Origin: JAHEJJ01 sp965212205
GTDB taxonomy: Bacteria; Bacteroidota; Bacteroidia; Flavobacteriales; Flavobacteriaceae
Length of the DNA stretch: 64,000 nucleotides
Direction: 5' to 3'
NCBI GenBank assembly: GCA_965212205.1
Contig: CBDBUX010000002.1
Coordinates: 11,004-75,003, forward strand
The stretch's first letter is position 1, and each line of letters starts with the position of its first letter. Positions 37,178 to 46,374 of the stretch are shown one piece after another. The notes below the pieces were generated by a model that worked only from the letters and a program-made list of their open reading frames with translations, searched no databases and had not been told where the DNA came from. The position numbers and the translations under genes were made by a program.

Positions 37178-38109
37178 ATTCGATTCGTTTTGGAAATCCC
37201 GCTTAAGCTTATCCAATCGCCCATGATCCGATCATAGGGATCAGGGGCATAATGCAATAGCCCGCTCCCGGGATGGTAGGTTATTTCACCAAAATATATG
37301 GTCTCATTATTATGATAAAAATCGATTCGTGCAAAAGGATAATGAGCACTTAGTTTCTCCGCCAGTGCAGCCATTTCGGATAACTTACTCGGTTTTGGAA
37401 TCTCGAAATCGTTGTCATTAGGATAGTCGTCATATTTTAACGGAATTTTATTCCAATCGAGATCAAAAAACAACACATAATGAATATTATTACGCTTAAT
37501 ACTAACATGGATGGCTTTTGGTTTACCATTGGCACAATAGAACTTGTAATCTAAGGGAACATTCCCTGTTTCATCCATCAAGAGCTCTTCGATTATTATC
37601 CTTGGCGGGATGTTTTTGTATTGCCATTCCCGCGACTGATAATAGTAGTTTTGTTTTAAAAGATTACCAAATTTAATACGCTCCTTTCTCCAATTGATCT
37701 TCGATTTATCCTTAACAATGGTATAAGCAGCACTATTGTGATTGCACTTAACAATGAAGGGATAATCGGGTAGATTTTCTGGTTTTAGCTTATTTTGGTG
37801 GTTAAATACCATGGGTTGAGGGATGAGATATTCTTTCCCAATCGTTTCCTCTATATAATCCCTAACCGCAACTTTATCGGCACATTTGGTTTGAAGGTCG
37901 AGCCTGTGGTATAGTTTTAACCACTGTAGTTTTTCCTGATAGGTCTTCGGGTTTTCCCAGTCGAGCTCCCTTTTAAATTTCTTCCTAAATGCCTGCTCAA
38001 CAAATTGTTTATCTCCTACTAATCGATAATTGGCTTTCATATACCAACGGAACATCCAGCTGAGGACTACAGATTTGTCAATTTTCTTTTTATTTAATAA
38101 CGATCCCAT
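37174..38109 (-). CDS. TupA-like ATP-grasp protein
   Basis: The 311-residue product matches the TupA-like ATP-grasp family found in capsule and teichuronopeptide loci. Visible blocks are RELDWENPKTYQEKLQWLKL near the N-terminus, CADKVAVRDYI, FIVKCNHNSAAYTIVKDKS, IIIEELL, LDYKFYCANGKPKAIHV, and FARIDFYHNNETIYFGEITY with HPGSG near the C-terminus. ATP-grasp enzymes join a carboxylate to an amine through an acyl phosphate, so it probably links an amino acid to a uronic acid. The locus has UDP-hexuronate genes that would supply that carboxylate. It overlaps the downstream GT4 gene by 4 bases. Confidence 0.82.
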   Translation of the reverse strand: MGSLLNKKKIDKSVVLSWMFRWYMKANYRLVGDKQFVEQAFRKKFKRELDWENPKTYQEKLQWLKLYHRLDLQTKCADKVAVRDYIEETIGKEYLIPQPMVFNHQNKLKPENLPDYPFIVKCNHNSAAYTIVKDKSKINWRKERIKFGNLLKQNYYYQSREWQYKNIPPRIIIEELLMDETGNVPLDYKFYCANGKPKAIHVSIKRNNIHYVLFFDLDWNKIPLKYDDYPNDNDFEIPKPSKLSEMAALAEKLSAHYPFARIDFYHNNETIYFGEITYHPGSGLLHYAPDPYDRIMGDWISLSGISKTNRI

Positions 38110-38110
38110 G

Positions 38111-39088
38111 CTAGTTTCGATTGGTAATTAAGCTGTATAATCTATACATTTTTGAGTACATACTATGATAAATACCAAGGTTTAGTGACATTAGCTTATA
38201 ATGCCAATTTTCCTTTTCGCTAAGGTCGCCGAATGCTCTGGTTTCTGAAAGCAATTCATAAGCTATTTCAGGCAATCTGATACCCGCCCTGGCAGCCATT
38301 TTTATTGTACCGGTATAAGAATGAACGATAACTTTTCTGAGCGATCGACCAAAAGGGGTATTCGCTTGATCTGTTTGCAACATCGATGATAATCCTTTGA
38401 GGATATTTAAACGATCGTCTATATTTTTAATTCTGATGTTATTTGCTATACTGCCGGCCCTGATCAGATAATAATAACAACTACTCGGCAGGGTCATACA
38501 TGTATTTGCCTTCAACAAAGCACGAGGAGTAAATTCAAGATCTTCATATAAAATACCTTCCAAAAATTCCAGCATGTTATCGATCAGGAATTCTCTTCGA
38601 TAGACAAATTTCCAAATATAAAATTGATTGGATAAGTGATTTTCGAAGAATTCTTCACCGCTTACCGGCTTTTCCAGGCTTTTGGGAATTACAGAATTCA
38701 CCGACTCTTCTCCCAAAACAATATCGTGTCCCAGCCATAGCAAATCTGCATTGTGTTTTTGGATCATATCGCCGATCTCAACCAGGCAATTTTCGCGAAT
38801 CCAGTCGTCGGAATCCACGAACCAGACATATTGCCCGCTTGCATTTTTTAAACCCGTATTTCTGGCGCCACTCAGCCCTTTGTTTTCCTGGCTGATGATT
38901 TTAAATGATTCAAATTCGCTTTGCAATTTTTCGCATATTTCGAGACTGCGATCCTTGGTACCATCATTAATGGCGATAACCTCATATTGGTGTTCCGGTA
39001 AGGATTGGGCAAAACAACTCCTTACACAACGCTCCACATAATCCTCGACGTTGTAGACCGGTATCACAATAGACAACAAGGGATTCAT
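38111..39088 (-). CDS. Glycosyltransferase family 2 (EpsJ/WcaA-like)
   Basis: The 325-residue product has LSIVIPVYNVEDYVERCVRS, VIAINDGTKDRSLEI, GLSGARNTGLKNASGQYVWF and VDSDDWI (metal-binding DxD). These are the hallmarks of a GT-A inverting transferase. The C-terminal half has EGILYEDLEFTPRALLKA, typical of the EpsJ-like subgroup. It overlaps the pyruvyl transferase gene by four bases (ATGA), so translation is coupled. Sugar donor not determinable. Confidence 0.88.
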   Translation of the reverse strand: MNPLLSIVIPVYNVEDYVERCVRSCFAQSLPEHQYEVIAINDGTKDRSLEICEKLQSEFESFKIISQENKGLSGARNTGLKNASGQYVWFVDSDDWIRENCLVEIGDMIQKHNADLLWLGHDIVLGEESVNSVIPKSLEKPVSGEEFFENHLSNQFYIWKFVYRREFLIDNMLEFLEGILYEDLEFTPRALLKANTCMTLPSSCYYYLIRAGSIANNIRIKNIDDRLNILKGLSSMLQTDQANTPFGRSLRKVIVHSYTGTIKMAARAGIRLPEIAYELLSETRAFGDLSEKENWHYKLMSLNLGIYHSMYSKMYRLYSLITNRN

Positions 39089-40149
39089 AGAATACTCTTT
39101 ATATGGGTTAAAGGATCCGTATAATGCGGATTTAGATCGTTGCCGGTATAATTGAATTCACCGGCCTGAACTTTTTCTAGCCATTCCAGGATTGACGGTT
39201 CATCGAAATCTTCGATCAACTTTATGTTTTCTCGGTGTTTGATCCACTCGTATGAAGATTTAATTTTATGGTTATTATTTAGAAATACCAGCGCTGGTGT
39301 ATTGGTAATGTAGCTAAAAATCATTCCATGCAAACGATCGGTAATAACGATTTCCGAACTGCCAAAATTCCTCCAAATCGATAGTAGTTCCTTTGTTCTT
39401 TTCAATAGTGGCATGCGGCTCCCCCCGATATGAGTGTCTCTGTACTGTATATTCCGAAATGTATTTTGAACAATTTTTGTTAGCTCTTTTTCTTCGATCG
39501 GCGTCAGTTTTTTTTCCTTGTCATCTCTAAGACAGATCAAGGCGCCATCTCTGGGTAGTTTTTTCTCATCGGTATTAAGGCTAAGGACAATATCAGGAAC
39601 CAAAAAAGCTTTGTTCTTTGGGAAATTTGCCTGAAAAAAATTAAAAGTTTTTTCCTCCCTGGCTAATAAAACCAAACGAGGATGTTGAGAATATACCCGG
39701 ATAGCTTTCCCCAGGGCCCTTCTGCCTTTTACCGTATTTTGGAAATCAGCGGTTTGAGGAAAAGAAATAATAATATTCTTAGGAAAGTATGCTATTACCA
39801 ATTGCCTGAAATGTTCAATCATGGGATATAGGTCTCCCATATTTCCACCTCCTATAGTGGTCACCAGGTCATCTTGGGTAATGGTTTTCTTAACGCCGGC
39901 AATACCCTCAAGTGTGCAGCTAATCGGAATTTCTATGACCCTGTAATCCGGAAATTTTTTTTGGAGAAATTTATGCTGCGCATAGGTTATTGCCACATCG
40001 CCCAGATTCCCATAATCTGCCGCCATAAAGAGAAAAATTCGCCTGGTATCTTTTTGGCCGCTATTCCACTTAAGTGAAGATGTTGATAATCCGTAACGCC
40101 AAATTTGAAACCATGCTTTCCATTTAAAGGGGATAAATTTTTTGATCAT
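39085..40149 (-). CDS. Polysaccharide pyruvyl transferase family protein
   Basis: The 354-residue product has the signatures of the family: FLFMAADYGNLGDVAITYAQ, TIGGGNMGDLYPM, IIISFPQTADF, FLVPDIVLSLN, and late VITDRLHGMIFSYITNTPAL with ENIKLIEDF. Members add a ketal-linked pyruvate from phosphoenolpyruvate to a sugar, giving an acidic glycan. Close relatives lack proven activity or work in glycan sorting, so the reaction is inferred. It overlaps genes on both sides by four bases. Confidence 0.85.
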   Translation of the reverse strand: MIKKFIPFKWKAWFQIWRYGLSTSSLKWNSGQKDTRRIFLFMAADYGNLGDVAITYAQHKFLQKKFPDYRVIEIPISCTLEGIAGVKKTITQDDLVTTIGGGNMGDLYPMIEHFRQLVIAYFPKNIIISFPQTADFQNTVKGRRALGKAIRVYSQHPRLVLLAREEKTFNFFQANFPKNKAFLVPDIVLSLNTDEKKLPRDGALICLRDDKEKKLTPIEEKELTKIVQNTFRNIQYRDTHIGGSRMPLLKRTKELLSIWRNFGSSEIVITDRLHGMIFSYITNTPALVFLNNNHKIKSSYEWIKHRENIKLIEDFDEPSILEWLEKVQAGEFNYTGNDLNPHYTDPLTHIKSIL

Positions 40150-41156
40150 TGTCCAAAAAGTTTATGAATAAGTACAATGGCGCCAAACAACCTATATTGA
40201 AATAACCTGGCAATAACTGATTTTTTAGAGGGTAAAAGTCTGCTGGATTGATACATGGGAAAGCAACGCGCGTACACATCACGGGTACGGAATTCCTTTA
40301 GTTTTTGAGATTTTAGGCCGGTTTCAGAATGTTTCTCATTTACTATTAAAAGGAATAAACTGTGCTCAACATAATACCGGGCAACGTCTGTGAAAACTCC
40401 CCGGTCGTTGATCTCATATTTTTGTAGTGTTTCCATTTTTTTGTCGAACTGCAGCTGTACCTCTTCGATCAAATTGGGTTTATAACGGCGTTGAGACAGA
40501 GATTGAGGATGGTAGACATAAAAGTACAATGGATCATCGATGGCGTAGATACCTTGAGCATTGAGGTAGCACTCTAAATTGAATATGGAATCAGCTGAAA
40601 CCCCTAAATCTAATTCGTGAAGAATATGATGCTGATCTAATAGGGATTTTCTAAAAAGGTTGGTCCATGTAAACCAAAGAAATCTGCTCTTTTTAGGTGC
40701 ATCCTGTTTAAGTAAGTCGATAAAATCTTGCCTGGACAGAACACGATTTTTTGGAAATAACGTATCCCTTTTAGATAGTTGCTCACCTTTTTTATAATAA
40801 TACCCGAAATTAACAACGTCTACTTGTTCTTCTTCTGCAATATTAACCACGATTTTTAGTAGATCTGATTCGATAAAATCATCGCTGTCGAAAATACAAA
40901 TGAACTCTCCTTTAGCTTTGGTATAGCCTAGATTAACGGCCGAAGATTTGCCCCCATTCTCTTTTTTGATATAATGAAATCTGGGATCGCCCGATGCAAA
41001 ATCTCTGCAGATGCATTCCGAGTGGTCCTTCGATCCGTCATCGACCATCAGCACCTCAAAATCGACAAAACTCTGATCTTTGATAGAACCAAGACACTGC
41101 CGTAGCATTTCTGCTGTATTATAGATCGGTAATATGATTGATACTTTTGGATTCAT
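40146..41156 (-). CDS. Glycosyltransferase family 2
   Basis: I chose ATG 41156. A longer frame opens at TTG 41162, but that adds only two codons. The 336-residue product has KVSIILPIYNTAEMLRQCLG, VLMVDDGSKDHSECI, GKSSAVNLGYTKAKGEFICI and FDSDDFIES (DxD). The late part has LGVSADSIFNLECYL. It is a GT-A repeat-unit glycosyltransferase. Two bases separate its ATG from the stop of a 58-codon frame upstream. It overlaps the pyruvyl transferase start by four bases (ATGA). Confidence 0.88.
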   Translation of the reverse strand: MNPKVSIILPIYNTAEMLRQCLGSIKDQSFVDFEVLMVDDGSKDHSECICRDFASGDPRFHYIKKENGGKSSAVNLGYTKAKGEFICIFDSDDFIESDLLKIVVNIAEEEQVDVVNFGYYYKKGEQLSKRDTLFPKNRVLSRQDFIDLLKQDAPKKSRFLWFTWTNLFRKSLLDQHHILHELDLGVSADSIFNLECYLNAQGIYAIDDPLYFYVYHPQSLSQRRYKPNLIEEVQLQFDKKMETLQKYEINDRGVFTDVARYYVEHSLFLLIVNEKHSETGLKSQKLKEFRTRDVYARCFPMYQSSRLLPSKKSVIARLFQYRLFGAIVLIHKLFGQ

Positions 41157-41158
41157 AA

Positions 41159-41335
41159 TCAATTGGTCTTATTAGAATAAAAATAAGGGGGATTAAATAT
41201 CAAAAACTTCATTAAATCCTCAGAGGCGATGTTCCGCTTTAACAAGACGTCAAATTTCTTAAAAAAAGACGGGTATTTAATTAAAATCCAATAAACTACG
41301 CGTTTATTCGTCGTACTGAAATAAGTAGTCTTCAT
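41159..41335 (-). CDS. Possible small gene or gene remnant, 58 residues
   Basis: A minus-strand ATG frame opens at 41335 and closes two bases before the GT2 start. The product is basic and aromatic (TNKRVVYWILIKYPSFFKKF) and matches no family I know. Read without an ATG, the frame extends upstream another 16 codons to just inside the end of the flippase gene. This leaves room for a decayed 3' end of an older gene. The tight junction with the GT2 gene is the main argument that it is translated. Confidence 0.35.
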   Translation of the reverse strand: MKTTYFSTTNKRVVYWILIKYPSFFKKFDVLLKRNIASEDLMKFLIFNPPYFYSNKTN

Positions 41336-41375
41336 CGGAATACTCTTTTTAATACCGTTGCTGTACAGGCCTGGA

Positions 41376-42905
41376 TTATTTAATTTTTAATTTACTCAGG
41401 CCAGGTACCTTTTTAATAATAGATAAGAGGAGGGACTTCTCATAAGTGGTTATTATGAATTTGTAAAAAACAACTGCATAACAAAGCGAGTAGACAGTTC
41501 CGGTGGCAAAAAACACCCATAAATTTCGTTGGGGCAGAGAGGAGCTTAAAAAATGGAATACAATAATAACAAAAGCCGCGGACATAAAGAGCGGAGATAT
41601 TTCCCGATAATAGCGCCACATATTCAGATCTGCATGTTTGTGGTAGAATGGGGTCATGATCACTCGTTCAGATAACATAAATAGAATGGTGGTAAGGATC
41701 ATTGCCAGCGTACCAAAATACTTTGCCGTGAAAAAACTACAAATTGTACCGATTATTGTCACAATCAACATCACTCTCCCGCGATAGGCCAGTAAATTCT
41801 TGGCCTCTAATACATTGTTGGCAAAACCCTGACTTAAGATCGGGGTTAAGCCGATCATGATCAGAAAGGCATAGGTATAAGCTGCGTTATATTCATCGCC
41901 CACCCAATAAAAGACAAAATCCCTGCCTACGGTAATGAACCCGCCCAGGACAAAAAGAAGTACGATCAGAATTATCCTGGAGACTTTTATAAACATATCT
42001 GTCAGATCCTTACGGGAGCTTCCCTGAACCGTCATCTGGATCGCTCTGGGAAGAAAGACCGATGCGATGGCATTTGAAAAAGAGCCGTAGTAATTTCCTA
42101 GTGTTATCCCTACAGCATAGATGGCGATTATTGTAGTAGAATAAAAGAGTCCCAGGATTAATTGTCCAAATTGCCATCTCAACTGATGTACCAGCGCAAA
42201 GACGAATAACCAGATCGAGAAAGCCAGGATCTGAAAAAATAACTTTTTCTGGTAATGGTGCATCTTGATCCGAACCTTTAGGATTCGAAAAGCAATCCAG
42301 GCATTAACCCCGATGATGAGCAAATTCAGAACGGTATCTAAGATCACAAGGCTCACAGAATCGCCACCATACATCAACAAAGCAATCACCAAAGCACTTC
42401 TTACAATATATCTGATGATAATGACAACCTTTGGCAAGATAAATTGCTCATAACCATAACAAATACCAACAAATGCACCACCGGGTAAAGAAAGTGCGAG
42501 ATTGAAGATGAGAATAGCCATCATGATTTTGGCTTTACCCATTTGAACCGGACTTAGTGTTTCCCCGTACAGTCCGTCTAGGTTAACATAAACAAAGGCT
42601 CCGATTACAATAACCAGAAGTGAAATACAGCCATACATGATAAAGCTGTGGGCGAGGAAATTCTCTTCACCAAGCTTGTCATTTTGTGCTTTATACTTAG
42701 CTACAAACCGGATTACAGTATTATTCAGACCAAAATCGAGCACACTTAGATATCCCACCAGTGCGCCCATCATCGTATAGAGGCCATATTCGGAACTTCC
42801 GAGACTTCGTATAATAAAAGGCGTAATAAGCAGACCAATTATATTCTTGAGAAATATACTAGCAAATGAAAGAGCCGCGCCGCCTTTTAGCTGACTTATC
42901 TTCAT
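41376..42905 (-). CDS. wzx: Wzx-type polysaccharide flippase
   Basis: The 509-residue product is a multi-pass membrane protein (roughly 12-14 segments) of the MOP exporter superfamily. It opens with GGAALSFASIFLKNIIGLL and FIIRSLGSSEYGLYTMMGAL, the standard Wzx start, and has SVLDFGLNNTVIRFVAKY in the first loop. It flips undecaprenyl-linked repeat units across the cytoplasmic membrane. Its ATG shares one base with the stop of the upstream dehydrogenase gene (TAATG). It is the only flippase in the window. Confidence 0.9.
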   Translation of the reverse strand: MKISQLKGGAALSFASIFLKNIIGLLITPFIIRSLGSSEYGLYTMMGALVGYLSVLDFGLNNTVIRFVAKYKAQNDKLGEENFLAHSFIMYGCISLLVIVIGAFVYVNLDGLYGETLSPVQMGKAKIMMAILIFNLALSLPGGAFVGICYGYEQFILPKVVIIIRYIVRSALVIALLMYGGDSVSLVILDTVLNLLIIGVNAWIAFRILKVRIKMHHYQKKLFFQILAFSIWLFVFALVHQLRWQFGQLILGLFYSTTIIAIYAVGITLGNYYGSFSNAIASVFLPRAIQMTVQGSSRKDLTDMFIKVSRIILIVLLFVLGGFITVGRDFVFYWVGDEYNAAYTYAFLIMIGLTPILSQGFANNVLEAKNLLAYRGRVMLIVTIIGTICSFFTAKYFGTLAMILTTILFMLSERVIMTPFYHKHADLNMWRYYREISPLFMSAAFVIIVFHFLSSSLPQRNLWVFFATGTVYSLCYAVVFYKFIITTYEKSLLLSIIKKVPGLSKLKIK

Positions 42906-44203
42906 TAAAGTCTGTTTACGAGAGGATCTTTCAAGACGCCTTTGACATCGTAGATTATGCCATTTTCAGTTAACATTTCACCAAGATTTAATTCTTCAAA
43001 TTTCTTGTGTGCAACAGCAAGAACTATTGAATCGAATTTACCTTGAGGACATTTAGTAACTGTATCCAAACCATATTCATGGCTCACTTCTTGGGGGTTT
43101 GCCCAGGGGTCGTAAATGGTCAGATCCATGCCGAAGTCCTGCAAATTAAAGATTACATCCACGGCCTTGGTATTCCTTACATCAGGGCAGTTCTCCTTAA
43201 ATGTTACGCCCAGCACAAGCACCCTGGCACCTTTAATACGGATATCATTCTGTACCATCAGCTTTACCACCTGGGAAGCAACATAAGGCCCCATGCTGTC
43301 ATTTAAGCGTCTTCCCGCAAGAATTATTTCCGGATGATAGCCAAATTCCTGCGCTCTTTGGGCCAGGTAATATGGATCAACCCCAATACAATGACCACCA
43401 ACCAGACCGGGTTTAAATGGTAAAAAATTCCATTTTGTTCCTGCCGCCTCTAATACCGAATGGGTGTCTATTTCCATTAGATTAAAGATTTTGGCCAACT
43501 CATTAACGAAGGCAATATTGATATCGCGCTGTGCATTTTCAATTACTTTGGCTGCTTCTGCAACCTTTATTGTTGGAGCCAAATGGGTGCCTGCAACTAT
43601 TACTGAAGCATAGAGCGCATCTACAAGCCTACCAACTTCAGGCGTTGAACCCGAAGTAACTTTAAGTATTTTCTCTACAGTATGTAGTTTGTCTCCGGGA
43701 TTGATACGTTCCGGTGAATAACCTGCGTAGAAATCAGAATTAAATTTTAGTCCGCTTGTCCGCTCGAGCACCGGAATACACTCCTCTTCGGTTACTCCGG
43801 GATAAACTGTAGATTCATAGATAACAAGATCGCCCTTTTTTAATACTCCCCCAATCGATTCACTCGATTTATACAAAGGTGTGAGATCAGGGCGGTTGTT
43901 TTTATCCACAGGAGTTGGTACAGTAATAATGTAGACATTGCATTGGGCAATATCCTCTATCTTATCTGTACAGTAAAGTCCCGGTGCATCAGGAATTTGG
44001 GTTGTGGTCACTGCCTTCAGATCTGCATCGGCAACCTCCAGGGTAGAATCGATTCCCTCCTGGAGTTCAGCAACCCTTTTACCGTTAATATCAAAGCCGA
44101 TGACCGGAAATTGAGTTGCGAATAATCGCGCCAGGGGCAGGCCAACATAGCCCAACCCAATAACTGCAATTCTGGCATCCTTAAGTTGTTCGGTCGAGTT
44201 CAC
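42905..44203 (-). CDS. TviB/WbpO-like UDP-N-acetylhexosamine 6-dehydrogenase
   Basis: The 432-residue product has the three-domain nucleotide-sugar dehydrogenase fold. It shows ARIAVIGLGYVGLPLARLFA (NAD-binding), VPTPVDKNNRPDLTPL, YSPERINPGDKLH, and the catalytic Cys in LVGGHCIGVDPYYLA (about Cys272). The C-terminal domain has VLVLGVTFKENCPDVRNTKA. The motifs match the TviB/WbpO subfamily, which oxidises UDP-GlcNAc to UDP-GlcNAcA. The start is GTG at 44203; no in-frame ATG is near. The next gene upstream (31 bases) encodes a TviC/WbpP-like epimerase, the usual partner. Confidence 0.88.
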   Translation of the reverse strand: MNSTEQLKDARIAVIGLGYVGLPLARLFATQFPVIGFDINGKRVAELQEGIDSTLEVADADLKAVTTTQIPDAPGLYCTDKIEDIAQCNVYIITVPTPVDKNNRPDLTPLYKSSESIGGVLKKGDLVIYESTVYPGVTEEECIPVLERTSGLKFNSDFYAGYSPERINPGDKLHTVEKILKVTSGSTPEVGRLVDALYASVIVAGTHLAPTIKVAEAAKVIENAQRDINIAFVNELAKIFNLMEIDTHSVLEAAGTKWNFLPFKPGLVGGHCIGVDPYYLAQRAQEFGYHPEIILAGRRLNDSMGPYVASQVVKLMVQNDIRIKGARVLVLGVTFKENCPDVRNTKAVDVIFNLQDFGMDLTIYDPWANPQEVSHEYGLDTVTKCPQGKFDSIVLAVAHKKFEELNLGEMLTENGIIYDVKGVLKDPLVNRL

Positions 44204-44234
44204 AGGTAAATAATTTGTTTAGAGAATTAGAAAT

Positions 44235-45233
44235 TTATTGAAGGTTCGTCCAGTACCATGATATAGCCTGTTGCAAACCTTGATCAATATTATATTGGGG
44301 GTCATATCCTAGGAGTTTTCTTCCCTTGTCAATGGATGCGAGTGAGTGGGGTACATCTCCCGCTCTTTCCGGTCCATGTTCGATGGGGATATCATTTATC
44401 TTGGGATCGAAATTACTCAAATACTTCTTTAGTAAGCCGGTAAGTTCCAATAAGTTGGTCCTTTCCCCATATGCCACGTTATAAACCTGATTGATAGCGT
44501 CAGGATTTGTTACGGTTAAAGCACGTATATTCATTTCCACGACATTATCGATATAGGTGAAATCTCTTGAGTAGGAACCATCCCCATTAATCACGGGCGA
44601 CTGATGTTTCATCAATCGCATAACAAATTTAGGAATTACGGCTGCATAGGCTCCAGCCGGATCCTGTCTGCGGCCAAAAACATTAAAATAGCGAAGTCCG
44701 ATGGTGTTAAGCCCGTAGGCTTTCGCAAAAATATCTGCATATAATTCGTTCACATATTTGGTAATGGCATAGGGGGAAAGGGGTTTTCCGATTTTATCCT
44801 CGACCTTGGGAAGTTCCTTGGAGTCGCCATAAGTAGAAGAGCTTGCCGCATAGATAAATCTATCGACCTGGCAATCACGCGAAGCCACCAACATATTCAA
44901 AAATCCGCTGACATTTACCTCGTTCGAAGTGATAGGGTCGTTAAGAGATCGGGGTACCGAGCCCAACGCAGCCTGATGCAGCACATAATCGACACCTTCA
45001 CACGCATTCATACAGTCTTCTAAATTACGGATATCACCTTCTATAAAAGAAAATTTGGCCTGATTGTGAAAGGAGTGTAAGTTTTCTTTTTTACCCGTAG
45101 CAAAATTATCAAGGCACCTTACACGGTTTCCGTTGTGTAATAAGTATTCAATTAGATTAGAACCGATAAAACCGGCACCACCAGTAACCAAAATAGTTTT
45201 ATCAGCAGACAGCCCAAAATCACCTATTTCCAT
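44235..45233 (-). CDS. TviC/WbpP-like UDP-N-acetylhexosamine(uronate) 4-epimerase
   Basis: The 332-residue product is an extended short-chain dehydrogenase. It has TILVTGGAGFIGSNLIEYLL (NAD-binding), CLDNFATGKKENL, YAASSSTYGDS, SPYAITKYVNE (catalytic Tyr-x3-Lys) and RYFNVFGRRQDPAGAYAAVI. The QDPAGAYAAV and SVPRS motifs are typical of TviC/WbpP, which epimerises UDP-GlcNAc or UDP-GlcNAcA at C4. With the dehydrogenase gene downstream, UDP-GalNAcA is the probable product. A 100-base gap separates it from the hexuronate epimerase gene. Confidence 0.88.
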   Translation of the reverse strand: MEIGDFGLSADKTILVTGGAGFIGSNLIEYLLHNGNRVRCLDNFATGKKENLHSFHNQAKFSFIEGDIRNLEDCMNACEGVDYVLHQAALGSVPRSLNDPITSNEVNVSGFLNMLVASRDCQVDRFIYAASSSTYGDSKELPKVEDKIGKPLSPYAITKYVNELYADIFAKAYGLNTIGLRYFNVFGRRQDPAGAYAAVIPKFVMRLMKHQSPVINGDGSYSRDFTYIDNVVEMNIRALTVTNPDAINQVYNVAYGERTNLLELTGLLKKYLSNFDPKINDIPIEHGPERAGDVPHSLASIDKGRKLLGYDPQYNIDQGLQQAISWYWTNLQ

Positions 45234-45333
45234 TTCTTTAAATTTCTCTGGTACAAAGATGAATAAAACTTAAGGAAAGTGGAGGTTTTTTATATCAATG
45301 CAAGCCTATCCTCGATAAAAGAACGATTTATGG

Positions 45334-46374
45334 TCAGGAACCGATATTATAATACATCTTATACCAGGAAATAAACCTTTCTATTCCTTCTTTAATAGAA
45401 GTAGAAGGTTGGTATCCATAATCCCGAATAAGGCCATCTACATTGGCCCAGGTACGAGCCACATCACCTGGTTGCATAGGTAATAGTTCCTTCTTTGCCT
45501 TTTTCTTTAATTCAACTTCAATGGCCTCGATAAAATCCATGAGTTGAACCGCGTTATTGTTGCCGATATTGTATAGGTTGTAAGGCACCTCCGGGTGGTC
45601 TGGATTATTCTTTGGCTCATTCACAAGAATCAGGCGAACACCCTCCACAATATCATCGATATATGTAAAATCTCTTTTCATTTCCCCTTCGTTAAAGACC
45701 TTAATCGGGCGATCATTCACTATAGCATCGGTGAAGAGGAACATCGCCATATCGGGCCGGCCCCATGGCCCATAGACGGTAAAGAAACGCAAGCCGGTGC
45801 TGGGAATCCCGTAGAGATGACTATAGGTATAGGCCATCAGCTCATTGCTCTTCTTTGTGGCGGCATAAAGACTTATCGGATGGTCAACATTATCTGTGGT
45901 TTCAAAAGGTATTTTCTGATTCATTCCATACACACTCGAGCTGCTGGCAAAAACTAAATGTTCGATTTTAAAATTTCTGCAACACTCCAAAAGATTTAAA
46001 AACCCTACAATATTACTGTCTATATAGGCTTCCGGATTTTCCAAACTATACCGTACCCCGGCCTGGGCGGCAAGATTGCATACAATATCGAATTGCTGTT
46101 CTTCGAATAATGCTGGCAGATGTAATCGATCTTCCAAATCTATTCGTATGAAATGAAAATGGTTATCGGCCCGCTTGCTTCGGACAAGGGTATCGAACTT
46201 TAACGCCTCTTCTTTATCGATACCCAGTTGTTCCAGACGGGCAGTTTTCAAGCCGATATCGTAGTAATCATTGATATTATCTAATCCTACGACATGGTGC
46301 CCGTCCTTTAACAAGGACTCGCAAAGGTGATATCCAATAAACCCGGCAGCCCCGGTTACTAAAATCTTTTTCAT
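45334..46374 (-). CDS. UDP-glucuronate 4-epimerase-like enzyme
   Basis: The 346-residue product is an extended SDR with KKILVTGAAGFIGYHLCESL, LDNINDYYDIGLKTARLEQL, CNLAAQAGVRYSLENPEAYI, FASSSSVYGMN, SLYAATKKSNELMA (catalytic Tyr-x3-Lys) and FFTVYGPWGRPDMA. The DNINDYYD and YGPWGRPDMA motifs mark the UDP-GlcA 4-epimerase group, giving UDP-GalA. It overlaps the end of the UDP-glucose dehydrogenase gene by four bases (ATGA), which makes the two-step route UDP-Glc to UDP-GlcA to UDP-GalA very likely. Confidence 0.9.
   Translation of the reverse strand: MKKILVTGAAGFIGYHLCESLLKDGHHVVGLDNINDYYDIGLKTARLEQLGIDKEEALKFDTLVRSKRADNHFHFIRIDLEDRLHLPALFEEQQFDIVCNLAAQAGVRYSLENPEAYIDSNIVGFLNLLECCRNFKIEHLVFASSSSVYGMNQKIPFETTDNVDHPISLYAATKKSNELMAYTYSHLYGIPSTGLRFFTVYGPWGRPDMAMFLFTDAIVNDRPIKVFNEGEMKRDFTYIDDIVEGVRLILVNEPKNNPDHPEVPYNLYNIGNNNAVQLMDFIEAIEVELKKKAKKELLPMQPGDVARTWANVDGLIRDYGYQPSTSIKEGIERFISWYKMYYNIGS

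Noticed and set aside
41154..41162. TTG start giving a longer GT2 protein
   Set aside because: It adds only two codons and overlaps the stop of the upstream frame; ATG at 41156 gives the usual N-terminus.
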